Shown here in pieces: positions 6,062-14,144 of a DNA stretch of 23,249 nt (the stretch's first letter is position 1; the number at the start of each line of letters is the position of its first letter). Under the pieces are notes generated by a model. That model was not told the DNA's origin. It saw only the letters and a program-made list of their open reading frames with translations, and did not search any database. The translations under genes and the position numbers were made by a program. The DNA comes from JANRLJ01 sp034437895. Lineage in GTDB: Bacteria > Chloroflexota > Anaerolineae > Aggregatilineales > Phototrophicaceae. The stretch spans positions 1 to 23,249 of the forward strand of contig DAOTTO010000092.1 of NCBI GenBank assembly GCA_034437895.1. Reading direction: 5' to 3'.

Positions 6062-7501
6062 TTAGCCTTCGTCCGCAGGTTGCAGCGTTACCCCGCCCAA
6101 ACACATCTCGTCGGCTGTGCCTTCCCCCCAGAAGATGAACCTATCGCCGTCGCTGTTATCCCAAGTACACGTAATCCGAATCGTGTCACCCGCGTTGAGC
6201 AGAATGGGTTCGACATATTGATAGCGCCCTTGCCAGTGAAAATCCCATGCAGGAATATAAAGCAAAATTTGGGCATCCGCGCTATCGGGATTACGCTCAA
6301 TTATAAAGGTTTGCCCACGCTCGTGCATGTGTGCCGCCACCGCTACCGCCAAACTGTCTTCGCGCACCGTAAAATCGCAGCTGCTCGCTACCTGAGCAGC
6401 ATCTTGATCGACATAATCTTCTTGGTTTCGTCCACAAAGCCCCAATAACCCAACATTCCGGCGGAGCGCACGCTGACCGTCTTCGGCAACCTCGTTACGA
6501 ATGGCGGTTTCGAGGTCGCAATCCGGGCTTGTCGCATCTGGCGCGCACGGAATCACCACTGGCGCGACCAACGACATGCCTCTCAGAGCAATGATGTCTG
6601 CCCCTTCATCCTCAAGCTGAAAGACAGCGGTGGTTTGGTCGGGAACAGGCTGTTCGTGTAGATTATAATGCACCTGCATCACGATTAAGCTGTTCGCTTG
6701 GAGCAACCCACCTGTACCTTCAGGATGAAAAATCGGTAAAGAGCCGGGTGTCCACGAGCCGACGCTGCCTGCCACACCTGTCCCGCTATCCGTGCCGCGC
6801 TGAATCCCCGCGCCGCCAAAACACTGCCAACCGGGCTGCGAATCGGCAGAATCAAGCGCTTCGGCTTCGGAACGGGCATCTGCACTAATCTGATAGAGCA
6901 GGACATGATGGACGAGTTGTTTCGCGCCGGGCTGCACGGTGTAGCCTGTGATATAGCGGTCAGTGGTCAACTGTGGATCAAGCAAAAAGCAGCGGTAGTC
7001 ATCGGTTAGGCTGGAATCGGCAGTATAGGCGACGGGCATTTGCAGCGTTAAATCCGCCCGCACTTGGGGGATTTCCACCGCCATCTCAACCACATCCGCC
7101 GGATCACCCAACGGCATATCATCGGCATACCAAGCCGCAATCGTATCAATTTCGTCTTGCGTTAGGCTGCGCTCATCTTTGAACGCTGGACTTTCTTCGC
7201 CCGGCATCCAAGGCGGCATCACGCCAGTTTGGACGGCTTCCACGATAAAACGTCCAGCCTCTTGCACCACCGCCGGGTCTTCCATCGAAAACGGTCCAAT
7301 TCCGCCCTCGACATGGCAGCCCATGCAGTTCCCCGCCAGAATCGGTTGGACATCGGCATAATAGGTGATGAAGTCATCCCCAGATGACTCCGACTGTGCG
7401 ATTACAGCCGAATCGCTGGGCAAAATGCTAGGCAAAATGCCGATCATAACCACCCCTAAAAGAACAGTTGCTAATAGAAAAACCCCTGAACGTTTGAACA
7501 T
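6062..7501 (-). CDS. Secreted cytochrome c - copper type II (PHM/DBM-like) monooxygenase fusion
   Basis: A 479-residue exported protein with a signal peptide or anchor (about 1-35). A short cytochrome c domain follows (about 43-130) with CMGCH (C59, C62, H63) and candidate axial Met residues in MPPWMPG (M95, M99). The rest resembles the two-domain PHM/dopamine beta-monooxygenase fold. All six copper ligands have counterparts: H198-H199 (VHHVLLY) and H278 (MQVHYN) for CuH, and H391/H393 (AHMHERG) and M466 (EMCLGG) for CuM. Such enzymes hydroxylate C-H bonds using O2 and two single electrons; the fused haem could supply them in place of ascorbate (inference). The start ATG at 7501 has GGGGA about 9 nt upstream. 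It is divergent from the PA14/SH3 gene. The substrate is unknown. Confidence 0.88.
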   Translation of the reverse strand: MFKRSGVFLLATVLLGVVMIGILPSILPSDSAVIAQSESSGDDFITYYADVQPILAGNCMGCHVEGGIGPFSMEDPAVVQEAGRFIVEAVQTGVMPPWMPGEESPAFKDERSLTQDEIDTIAAWYADDMPLGDPADVVEMAVEIPQVRADLTLQMPVAYTADSSLTDDYRCFLLDPQLTTDRYITGYTVQPGAKQLVHHVLLYQISADARSEAEALDSADSQPGWQCFGGAGIQRGTDSGTGVAGSVGSWTPGSLPIFHPEGTGGLLQANSLIVMQVHYNLHEQPVPDQTTAVFQLEDEGADIIALRGMSLVAPVVIPCAPDATSPDCDLETAIRNEVAEDGQRALRRNVGLLGLCGRNQEDYVDQDAAQVASSCDFTVREDSLAVAVAAHMHERGQTFIIERNPDSADAQILLYIPAWDFHWQGRYQYVEPILLNAGDTIRITCTWDNSDGDRFIFWGEGTADEMCLGGVTLQPADEG

Positions 7502-7571
7502 AGCTCTAAATCCCCGTTAATTTGACGATGCGAGCATAGCACGTGCCAACCGTTAAAATTGCTATGGACGT

Positions 7572-7704
7572 GTAAAATTTGCGTAAATTTGGGCGTTGGG
7601 CAAGCGTAGGGCAAGCGTGGGGTAAAAATTCAGGCAAACCTCATCTAGGTATGATTTGATAGTCGAAAGAGTCATTAGATAGTCAAAGTAAGGAGATGTA
7701 TCCT
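7572..7704. promoter_or_regulatory. Divergent promoter region with short direct repeats
   Basis: The gap between the monooxygenase and PA14/SH3 genes contains three direct-repeat pairs: GTAAAATTT/GTAAATTT (7572-7590), a tandem GGGCAAGCGT at 7598-7607 and 7609-7618 (11-bp period), and ATAGTCGAAAG / ATAGTCAAAG, whose start points are 20 bp apart (about 7660-7689). Helical-turn spacing suggests protein binding sites, but no regulator is identified and no clear -35/-10 pair is assigned. Confidence 0.35.
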
Positions 7705-9120
7705 ATGATTCGCAAAGTTATGCTTGCAATCGTCTTATTGGGAATGCTTGTGATAGCATTCGTTAGCCCTGCGTCTGCCCAAACCAATGTCGTTTGGTCA
7801 GGCCAATATTATAATAACCCCACCTTGAGCGAGCCAACAACCTTCACACGGCAAGAGACCGCCATTGCCTTCAACTGGGGACAAGGATCGCCCGGCACCG
7901 GAATCAACGCCGATAATTTCACCGTGCGTTGGGCGACAGATGTCGTTCTGCCTGCTGGAACGTATCGCTTTTACGCGCTGGCGGATGATAACATCTCAAT
8001 TGTGGTGGATTTCAACCCGATCCCGCTGATTAACACGTTTAACACAGCGCAAGTTGGGCAGACCCTCAGCGCAGATGTCACACTCGGCGCAGGGTCACAT
8101 CATATTCAGGTGGATTATCGGGAAGTCAGTTCCACAGCCTACGCTTATGTCTCGTTTGCTAATCTCGCCACCAACCCAACTGGCCCCACTTTTGGCGGCA
8201 CAGGCACGACCCCCATCGCCAGCGGCAACTGGACGGCGCAGTATTTCCCGAATCAGTTCCTTTCTGGTTCGCCCACGCTGATTCAATCAGAAGCAAATCC
8301 GGGGACGAATTGGGGTCTCGGTTCGCCAGTCGCCTCTATTCCGGCGGATAATTGGTCGGCGCGGTGGACGAGTACGCTGGCATTAACGGGCGGCTCGTAC
8401 CAGATCAGCGCGACGGCTGATGACGGGGTGCGCGTGTATGTCGATGGTGTGCTTTACATCAACGAATGGCATGAATCAACCGGACAGACGTATTCGGTCA
8501 CACTGCCGTTGATCGCGGGAAATCACAGCTTCCAAGTGGAATATTATGAGGCGTTTGGGATTGCTTCGCTGAACTTCACCATCCTTCAGCCGAATGCCCC
8601 CGCGCCGACCCCCATCCCGGCGACACCGCAGCCCACCGGGGCAACGGCGACGGTCACAGCCTTCCAGTTGAACGTGCGGAGCGCACCTTCGACCAGCGGT
8701 GCCATTTTGACACGCATCAATCGCGGACAAACCTACAGTGTTATCGGCGTGAATCCGTCGAATACCTGGGTGCAGATTAATGTCAATAACACGATTGGAT
8801 GGGTGAGCAAAGCGTTTGTCTTTTTGAGCACAGACAGCATCACCGTCGTCAACCCAACCAATCCGATACCTGCGCCTGTTGTGAATACCGGCTATATCGT
8901 GACAGCGACCCCCTTCAATGTGAAGATTCGCCTTGGGCCGGGGACACAGTTCGGGCAAGTCGGCAGAATGCCCGTCGGACAAACCGCCAGCGTCGTAGGG
9001 CGCAACGCCACGAATACGTGGTGGCAGGTGAATTATAACGGGATTGTCGGATGGATGTCTGCTGTATATGCGCCCATTCAGGCTAATGCAGATTTGAACC
9101 TCATCCCTGTAACGGGATAA
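7705..9120 (+). CDS. Secreted PA14-PA14-SH3-SH3 protein
   Basis: A 471-residue exported protein with a signal peptide at 1-25 (cleavage after SPASA). Two PA14-like beta domains follow at about 27-150 and 174-290; the second shows the typical NWSARWTSTLAL, TADDGVRVYVDG and GNHSFQVEYYE. After a Pro/Thr linker (about 292-312) come two bacterial SH3 repeats (about 313-372 and 390-450; NVRSAPSTSG and VKIRLGPGTQFG, each ending in W...GW). PA14 domains bind glycans or other ligands, and SH3 repeats often bind peptidoglycan, so an envelope-associated binding protein is likely. No enzyme domain is present. The start at 7705 is preferred to the ATG at 7696 because AAGGAG (7690-7695) is 9 nt upstream of 7705 but abuts 7696. 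Confidence 0.9.
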   Translation: MIRKVMLAIVLLGMLVIAFVSPASAQTNVVWSGQYYNNPTLSEPTTFTRQETAIAFNWGQGSPGTGINADNFTVRWATDVVLPAGTYRFYALADDNISIVVDFNPIPLINTFNTAQVGQTLSADVTLGAGSHHIQVDYREVSSTAYAYVSFANLATNPTGPTFGGTGTTPIASGNWTAQYFPNQFLSGSPTLIQSEANPGTNWGLGSPVASIPADNWSARWTSTLALTGGSYQISATADDGVRVYVDGVLYINEWHESTGQTYSVTLPLIAGNHSFQVEYYEAFGIASLNFTILQPNAPAPTPIPATPQPTGATATVTAFQLNVRSAPSTSGAILTRINRGQTYSVIGVNPSNTWVQINVNNTIGWVSKAFVFLSTDSITVVNPTNPIPAPVVNTGYIVTATPFNVKIRLGPGTQFGQVGRMPVGQTASVVGRNATNTWWQVNYNGIVGWMSAVYAPIQANADLNLIPVTG

Positions 9121-9140
9121 AGTCTCTGTAACGTCAGGTT

Positions 9141-9181
9141 GCTATTCGTAGGGGCGAGACATGCCTTGCCCTACGAATAGC
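9141..9181. terminator. Palindrome between convergent genes, possible bidirectional terminator
   Basis: GCTATTCGTAGGG (9141-9153) and CCCTACGAATAGC (9169-9181) are perfect 13-bp arms. It lies 20 bp after the PA14/SH3 stop and 46 bp from the convergent GAF gene's stop, and AATGTTTTT follows on the plus strand. The centre resembles the GTAGGGGCGAG/CTTGCCCTAC repeat family, so a dispersed palindrome may have been adopted as a terminator. Confidence 0.6.
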
Positions 9182-9227
9182 AATGTTTTTCACGGTTATT
9201 TATCTGTGCTTACTTCTTAAACTGGCC

Positions 9228-9869
9228 TTACGCCAGCTTTGCCGTGTGAGACTCTCCATCCCTCATAGTATGATCGAGGGATGGAGAGTCGGCGTGAACC
9301 TCTGTTTGATGACTTTCTTCCGTTGGATGTTTATCTAACACTTCAGTTTTGTCGCCTCCCACATCCATCACTTGAAATGCCAGTGCATTCCCCAACGCCG
9401 CCGCTGCTAATTCCGCGATTTCCTCTAAGAGCGACACCCGCTCCGCGTCAAAATAATCGACTAGCGGATGAAGCAAAAGCATCACGCCGAACACTACGCC
9501 ATTTTTATGAAGCGGAATCCCAACGGCTGAACCGTTCTGGGGCAGTTCTGGCAGGTTGATCCAACGGGCATCTGCCGCCACATTACGCAGCACAATCGTG
9601 CGCTGGCTGTGCAGCACAAAACCGATCAACCCGCGTGAGAGCAGCGTTTCCCACACATGATAAGGAATAGAAGGCTGACGGGAATTCATCTCTAACGGCG
9701 TGAGGGCATCAATCGTGCTGTCATCGCGCAGCACCAGCAAACAGCCCCGTTTTAAATCCAGCATGGACGCAATCGCGTTCAAAACGCGCTCCATCACCAG
9801 CCCTTTATCAAGCTGATGCAGCGCACGGGCTAATTTATAGAGCGCTTCATAATTACGGCTGTGGGGCAT
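9228..9869 (-). CDS. GAF-domain protein
   Basis: A 213-residue soluble protein with a single GAF domain at about 18-165: MERVLNAIASMLDLKRGCLLVL, GLIGFVLHSQRTIVLRNV, then GSAVGIPLHKNGVVFGVMLLLH and the closing helix. GAF domains bind small ligands such as cyclic nucleotides, haem or chromophores, or mediate dimerisation; no output domain is attached. The roughly 45-residue C-terminal tail is polar and low in complexity, and its DNA contains the perfect inverted repeat 9250-9290. The ATG at 9869 is supported by AGGGTAAG upstream. It lies 50 bp downstream of the FHA-TIR gene on the same strand and is probably co-transcribed, so it may feed a signal to or from that protein (inference). Confidence 0.87.
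   Translation of the reverse strand: MPHSRNYEALYKLARALHQLDKGLVMERVLNAIASMLDLKRGCLLVLRDDSTIDALTPLEMNSRQPSIPYHVWETLLSRGLIGFVLHSQRTIVLRNVAADARWINLPELPQNGSAVGIPLHKNGVVFGVMLLLHPLVDYFDAERVSLLEEIAELAAAALGNALAFQVMDVGGDKTEVLDKHPTEESHQTEVHADSPSLDHTMRDGESHTAKLA
9250..9290. repeat. Perfect 15-bp inverted repeat inside the GAF gene's 3' end
   Basis: GACTCTCCATCCCTC (9250-9264) and GAGGGATGGAGAGTC (9276-9290) are perfect complements around an 11-nt loop. The element lies in the coding tail of the GAF gene, encoding the SPSLDHTMRDGES segment. It could act as a hairpin near the transcript end or be an inserted palindrome. Confidence 0.7.
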
Positions 9870-9919
9870 GGGCTTACCCTGTTTCGCATGGTGTCGGCGG
9901 GATAGTGCGTCCGCCGAAA

Positions 9920-11140
9920 TTACGGTTTTTGGCGCTTTAGTTCTGCGATCAACTGCTTATAAGCCATCTCTGGCAGGCCAGGGTTATACTGAATGCGCGA
10001 CAATTTTTGTGAGCCAATCGGCATGTGTTCCACCAATTCATGAATCAGCAGCACAATCGATTTTTCCCGATTTTGGAAGTGTCGCCAATTCTTCCGCACC
10101 AATTCCGCCCGCATCGCTGCCGGAGAAACTACGACAACCAGCGCCCAACACTCTAAACGTGCTTGTTCGGTGTAGGTATACCATTCCGCGCTGCCGATCA
10201 CCAGATTTTGCTCAACCCACACTTCGATTTGTGCTTCTTTTAGTCTGACGAGCAAGGGCGCAACTATACTATCCCAGTCATCCCGCGCATACGTTACCAG
10301 CACCTTATCGCGCATGGAGACAAGCTGTAACCCGCCTTTGAGTATCCCGACGGGTCGTGTCGGCTTTTCAATCATCGCTTCGGGAATGTCGTCCGGCGAT
10401 GTCTTACGTTTAGGTGTCGGATCTAATGCGCGTGTTTCCGCTAATGAAGGCAGCGGATCCGTTTTTAATTTGCTGGCGATTTTATCCGGCGAGCCGCTGT
10501 ATTGAATTTGCACCATTGTGCCGATGCTGATCGTATCGCCCGGTTTCAGCAGTACGCCTTCGATCAGCATATCCCCATTCACCATCGTGCCATTAGTCGA
10601 GCCTAAATCTTCGATGATATAGCCCTGCCCAGTAAGAGTCAGCCGGAAATGTTCGCGGCTCATCTCTGGCTCAACGATAACAATATCGTTGGTCTGCCCA
10701 CGCCCGACCTTCATCACCATACCTTCTAAGGGATAGATGGCGGGATCGGGATGCGAACTCAGCGAAATGATGAGATAGGCTTGTGATGGGGCAGCAGCCG
10801 CCACCGTCGCGCTCACCAATTCGGAAGTCACGATTTCCTCTTGCGGTTCGCCGAGACGATATTCCATCGTAATGGCATCGCCCATTTCGATAATACAGTT
10901 GGATTGCAGCAGCCACACGCCATCCACCATCTGTCCGTTGACGGAAGTAGTCTTGGTGTCGGTAAGATCAGTTAGCTCATAGCCTTCTGAAGTACGTATC
11001 AGCAGCAAATGTTCCCTAAAGACATCGTTATCGTGGATAATAATGTCATTCTTACTGCCGCGACCAATTTTGATTTGTTCAATTTCTAAACGATAGACTT
11101 TGCCCGGTTCGGGGCCTCGGCGCATTACAATGTAGGTCAT
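9920..11140 (-). CDS. FHA-FHA-TIR domain signalling protein
   Basis: A 406-residue cytosolic protein. FHA domain 1 (about 2-95) has GRG at 26-28 and N69-G70, but FREH at 41-44 where SxxH is usual. FHA domain 2 (about 121-215) is canonical, with GRG 146-148, SREH 161-164 and STNGT 181-185. FHA domains bind phosphothreonine peptides, so this could be a partner of Ser/Thr kinases such as the one at 19838. After a Pro-rich linker (216-275), a TIR_2-like domain fills 278-400 (KVLVTYARDD, then VWVEQNLVIGSAEW and ALVVVVSP). By eye the position of the catalytic Glu in NADase TIRs, four residues after a conserved Trp (SARM1 W638/E642), is Q356 after W352. An adaptor rather than an NAD-consuming role is suggested. 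No strong ribosome site is seen at ATG 11140. Confidence 0.85.
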   Translation of the reverse strand: MTYIVMRRGPEPGKVYRLEIEQIKIGRGSKNDIIIHDNDVFREHLLLIRTSEGYELTDLTDTKTTSVNGQMVDGVWLLQSNCIIEMGDAITMEYRLGEPQEEIVTSELVSATVAAAAPSQAYLIISLSSHPDPAIYPLEGMVMKVGRGQTNDIVIVEPEMSREHFRLTLTGQGYIIEDLGSTNGTMVNGDMLIEGVLLKPGDTISIGTMVQIQYSGSPDKIASKLKTDPLPSLAETRALDPTPKRKTSPDDIPEAMIEKPTRPVGILKGGLQLVSMRDKVLVTYARDDWDSIVAPLLVRLKEAQIEVWVEQNLVIGSAEWYTYTEQARLECWALVVVVSPAAMRAELVRKNWRHFQNREKSIVLLIHELVEHMPIGSQKLSRIQYNPGLPEMAYKQLIAELKRQKP

Positions 11141-11397
11141 GGATTTTATAAACTTAATATAATTGCCCTAATTAAGTAAATTCTAGCAAAAAAACGTCAT
11201 TCAAGATACAAGTTATGATAAACTCGTACAAATCTTCACATTCAGCGTAATTGAACGATTTTGTAATACACAATTTTGAATGTTACGCCGTCCTTTGAAC
11301 TGTAACGATTATTTCGTACAATTAAGAAACTAAATTTCATTTTGGGTCTTACATGGAACGATACAGCCGATAAAAACGAGCCAACGGGTAAATAACG

Positions 11398-11664
11398 ATG
11401 AGCGTAGGTACACTCCCAACCGATGAAGTTCTGGAAGATTATTGGCAAGTCTTTGTGATGGTCTATGCCCAAGAGCCGAAGGTTCATTATTTAGGCAACC
11501 AATGGTACCAAGTAAACGGGGAACCTGTTCACCGTACTATCATGATTCGTGAAATTGATCGCCTGCGTGATCTTGCCCAGTTACAGCGGATGAACCAGAA
11601 GCGCACCCAACTTAAAGAAAAAAGCGCCGTCCAGCGTCTTATTGATAGGCTGCGCCGGGTGTAG
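11398..11664 (+). CDS. Small hypothetical protein, charged C-terminal helix
   Basis: An 88-residue protein of unknown family. The N-terminal half (TDEVLEDYWQVFVMVY, HYLGNQWYQVNGEPVHRT) could form a small alpha/beta unit. Residues 47-88 are a highly charged amphipathic helix (IREIDRLRDLAQLQRMNQKR) with coiled-coil character. There is no signal peptide, membrane helix or metal motif. The ATG at 11398 follows a 257-bp gap that must carry this gene's promoter and that of the divergent FHA-TIR gene. The ribosome site is poor. Its last 26 bp overlap the 3' end of the convergent membrane-protein gene. It is probably a real gene, judging by regular composition and full-length helix pattern, but its function is unknown. 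Confidence 0.65.
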   Translation: MSVGTLPTDEVLEDYWQVFVMVYAQEPKVHYLGNQWYQVNGEPVHRTIMIREIDRLRDLAQLQRMNQKRTQLKEKSAVQRLIDRLRRV

Positions 11665-12085
11665 TTTCTCCGGGCAGATGCTCTCGCAGCGCACCCAACA
11701 GCCTCGGTAGATCACTTAAATGTGCAGCGTGACATTCCAGCACTTTGCCACGAGACTCATCCCAAATCGTCAAAATTGCCTTCTGCTTAGAGCGCACCAA
11801 CCGCCATTCTTTCAGTTCATCGTAAGCATGATAGCGCGGGACATAAACCCGAATACGCAGTCCTTCCGGCAGTACATCAACCCCTTCTTGCCAGATATAC
11901 CACGCAGGCAGCCCCATCAGCACCAGTATTCCCCAAAAACGCGGGTCAAATAATGCCAAAACCGCCCCACTACCGACGAAACTCGTGATGACGAGCAGCC
12001 CAATCGGCAGCATCCAAAAAACGATCAGCAGCACCCGATACGGATGCGGCAAACGGTGACGGCTGAGTATTGGGTCGGACATCAT
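11639..12085 (-). CDS. Two-helix membrane protein with possible PH-like C-terminal domain
   Basis: A 148-residue protein. Two membrane helices lie at about 15-37 (RVLLIVFWMLPIGLLVITSF) and 43-64 (ending GLPAWYIWQEG). A beta-rich cytosolic segment follows (about 65-148; GLRIRVYVPRYHAYDELKEW and AILTIWDESRGKVLECHA). Helix pair plus strand-rich tail resembles bacterial PH-domain (bPH-type) membrane proteins, but the match is weak. The frame is open further upstream, yet the start at 12085 (tandem ATG ATG, 12085/12082) is preferred: TAGGGG lies just upstream, and the extra N-terminus would be Pro-rich and overlap the preceding gene. It follows that gene by 14 bp, so the two are an operon. Confidence 0.7.
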   Translation of the reverse strand: MMSDPILSRHRLPHPYRVLLIVFWMLPIGLLVITSFVGSGAVLALFDPRFWGILVLMGLPAWYIWQEGVDVLPEGLRIRVYVPRYHAYDELKEWRLVRSKQKAILTIWDESRGKVLECHAAHLSDLPRLLGALREHLPGETTPGAAYQ

Positions 12086-12099
12086 AAAGCCCCTACATT

Positions 12100-14067
12100 T
12101 TAAACCTGATTCTGCGTCATCCCTTCGCGGCGGTAGTGGCGCTGGCGGCGGGTGCGATACGTGCGCCATGCGCTCGTCAGCGAAATCACCATCGAGATCA
12201 GGATAATCAATGGCGCGAGGATGCTGCCGATAATGGTCAACATCGGAATCGCCCGTCCCGAAATAATATCGGTGATAACTGGCGGATTAAGCTGTTGAAT
12301 ATCCGCCCAAAACGACGGCAGCGAAAACAGAATAATGCTGAACGACAGCGCCGCCAACGCCAAAGACATCCAGAAGGTCTCTCGGTTATTATCTTCGGAA
12401 AGTCCGGCTAAGTACAATTCATCGACATGATTCACGAGGCTGGTTAAACTGCCGACATTGCGCTCGGTATGGCCTAAAACCACATCAATTTTCATCGCTC
12501 GCACCAGATATTCGGCTTTATCCGCGCTGTATTCCGCCCGGCTCCACACCTGCGGATTGCTCATGCTTTGCGCCACGCTGACCAAACGGCTTAAATTGGC
12601 AGACGCATTCACCAAGTCGGTCAGTTCGCCGCGATGACGGTCAATATGCACTTGATCGTTGAGCATATCTTCACGCATTAGGCGCAATGTCGTTACGAAT
12701 TTTTGCAATAAGTCGGTGCTGTCATGCTCCAAAAGCTGCGCCAACACGCGGATTTCTACCACGAATTCAATCATCCGTTCCAAAGCCTGCCAATAGGCGG
12801 CATAAGTGACATTGGTATCGGTCTTGGTCGGCAAATTCGAGATAAACAACTCGGCATTCATCGAACGCCGCGCCGGAACAATCAATGCGGAACGCGACTG
12901 CATGACGCACAATTCATCCTGCCAGGTGGACATATCGCTGGCGAAAATATCGTCAATAAAGTCCTTGGCGTGAGTCGGGAAGTAACGCCGCGATTTATCC
13001 GTCTTGCCATTTTTGCCGTTGCGCTGAGGCGGTGTGATCTTACGCAGCATCGCGCCTTCCAACAGATTCACAAGATTCTGCCGAATTTCGTCGTAAGACT
13101 CTAAATCCTTGGGCATGACATCGCGTGCGCTATTGGTCATCGGTGTATCTTTAGACCCCGATTCGTTGGTCAGCTTGGGCAGAATCGTCAGCAGCTTGTC
13201 CAGATGATAGACGACATACGAGTCGAAAATCGGCTGAGTGCCTTTTTGCGGCTCGCGCAGTTGAATCGGCTTGGTATTTTTGTGTTTGAGGTCAATCATT
13301 TCCCCAATTTCGCGCACAAAATGCCGCCCTACGTCCATCGCAAGCTGCCACTGTACGGGCGTATAACGCAGCGTAGGCGGGTGTTGCGAGTCGATTCGCA
13401 TCCAATCGAACAAGGCCTGCACAGAAGCGCGTTTCTTGCCCAATTCACGCGGATTCATGCTCGTCATTTCGTCCAAACGGTGCAATTCATTTAATGCACT
13501 GTGAACATCAAACGACATTTGCAGCTTGATGACATCCTGCGCGATGTTCCGCAGCGGAACAGCTTTGGTATAAGGCCGCACCACCCGCAGCGTAAACATA
13601 CCCGTCATCGTCGGGCGGAGGTAAATATCCCAACTGTCCCAAATCGGCTCATACAAATTGGTAAATTGCAGATTTTCCAGAAGCGGCGCGGGAAAATCAA
13701 AAGCGTCTTTGTTCAAGCGGTAATCTGGCGCGGAGTAATAATTGAGGATGTTCTGACGGAAGATGCCCGTCATGAAGCCGGTTTCATCCACCGACATGGC
13801 ATCATCGCCGCTGATCTTCAATTCCGGCGAGGAGGGAATAAACAGCTTGTTATTTCTGAGGCGCTGCGGCCAGTCTTCCCGCAGCACACGGGAAAAAACC
13901 TCTGAGCCGCGCACACTATCGAAAAGCCCCTGGCTTTCCGACGCGATAAATTGGCGCATGTTGATGACCAGAATGACACTGGTATAGCCGAGTGCGGTAA
14001 CTGCGAATTGTTCTTTGCGCTGTTGATTGGCGTTTTGGTCGGTTCGGTTGCGTTCCGGTAGAGTCAT
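12100..14067 (-). CDS. Large hypothetical protein with two C-terminal membrane helices
   Basis: A 655-residue protein of unrecognised family. Residues 1-560 are soluble and mostly helical and charged; a long helical region (about 440-555) precedes two membrane helices at about 566-587 and 609-632, then a basic tail (RTYRTRRQRHYRR). Long helices leading to a C-terminal hairpin recall the CorA topology, but there is no GMN motif and the soluble part is much larger, so a CorA assignment is not supported. No catalytic motif was seen. The ATG at 14067 has no clear ribosome site. The next gene begins 14 bp after its stop, so the two membrane proteins are probably made together, possibly as a complex (inference). 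Confidence 0.75.
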   Translation of the reverse strand: MTLPERNRTDQNANQQRKEQFAVTALGYTSVILVINMRQFIASESQGLFDSVRGSEVFSRVLREDWPQRLRNNKLFIPSSPELKISGDDAMSVDETGFMTGIFRQNILNYYSAPDYRLNKDAFDFPAPLLENLQFTNLYEPIWDSWDIYLRPTMTGMFTLRVVRPYTKAVPLRNIAQDVIKLQMSFDVHSALNELHRLDEMTSMNPRELGKKRASVQALFDWMRIDSQHPPTLRYTPVQWQLAMDVGRHFVREIGEMIDLKHKNTKPIQLREPQKGTQPIFDSYVVYHLDKLLTILPKLTNESGSKDTPMTNSARDVMPKDLESYDEIRQNLVNLLEGAMLRKITPPQRNGKNGKTDKSRRYFPTHAKDFIDDIFASDMSTWQDELCVMQSRSALIVPARRSMNAELFISNLPTKTDTNVTYAAYWQALERMIEFVVEIRVLAQLLEHDSTDLLQKFVTTLRLMREDMLNDQVHIDRHRGELTDLVNASANLSRLVSVAQSMSNPQVWSRAEYSADKAEYLVRAMKIDVVLGHTERNVGSLTSLVNHVDELYLAGLSEDNNRETFWMSLALAALSFSIILFSLPSFWADIQQLNPPVITDIISGRAIPMLTIIGSILAPLIILISMVISLTSAWRTYRTRRQRHYRREGMTQNQV

Positions 14068-14144
14068 AGTGTATTGATGTGGGTTAGGTCACTATAATGA
14101 TAAGATTCGCCACATCATATCACAAACTCTTTTCTAACGGCGCA

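Noticed and set aside
8476..8982. 168-codon minus-strand frame
   Set aside because: It is antisense to the SH3/PA14 gene, rich in Arg, Cys and His with no domain.
12086..12169. Longer N-terminus for the two-helix membrane protein (start at 12169)
   Set aside because: The extension is Pro/Arg-rich, overlaps the preceding gene's end and bypasses the ribosome site just before 12085.
12100..14067. CorA-type magnesium transporter
   Set aside because: Two C-terminal helices after long helices fit the topology, but the GMN signature is absent and the soluble region is far too long.
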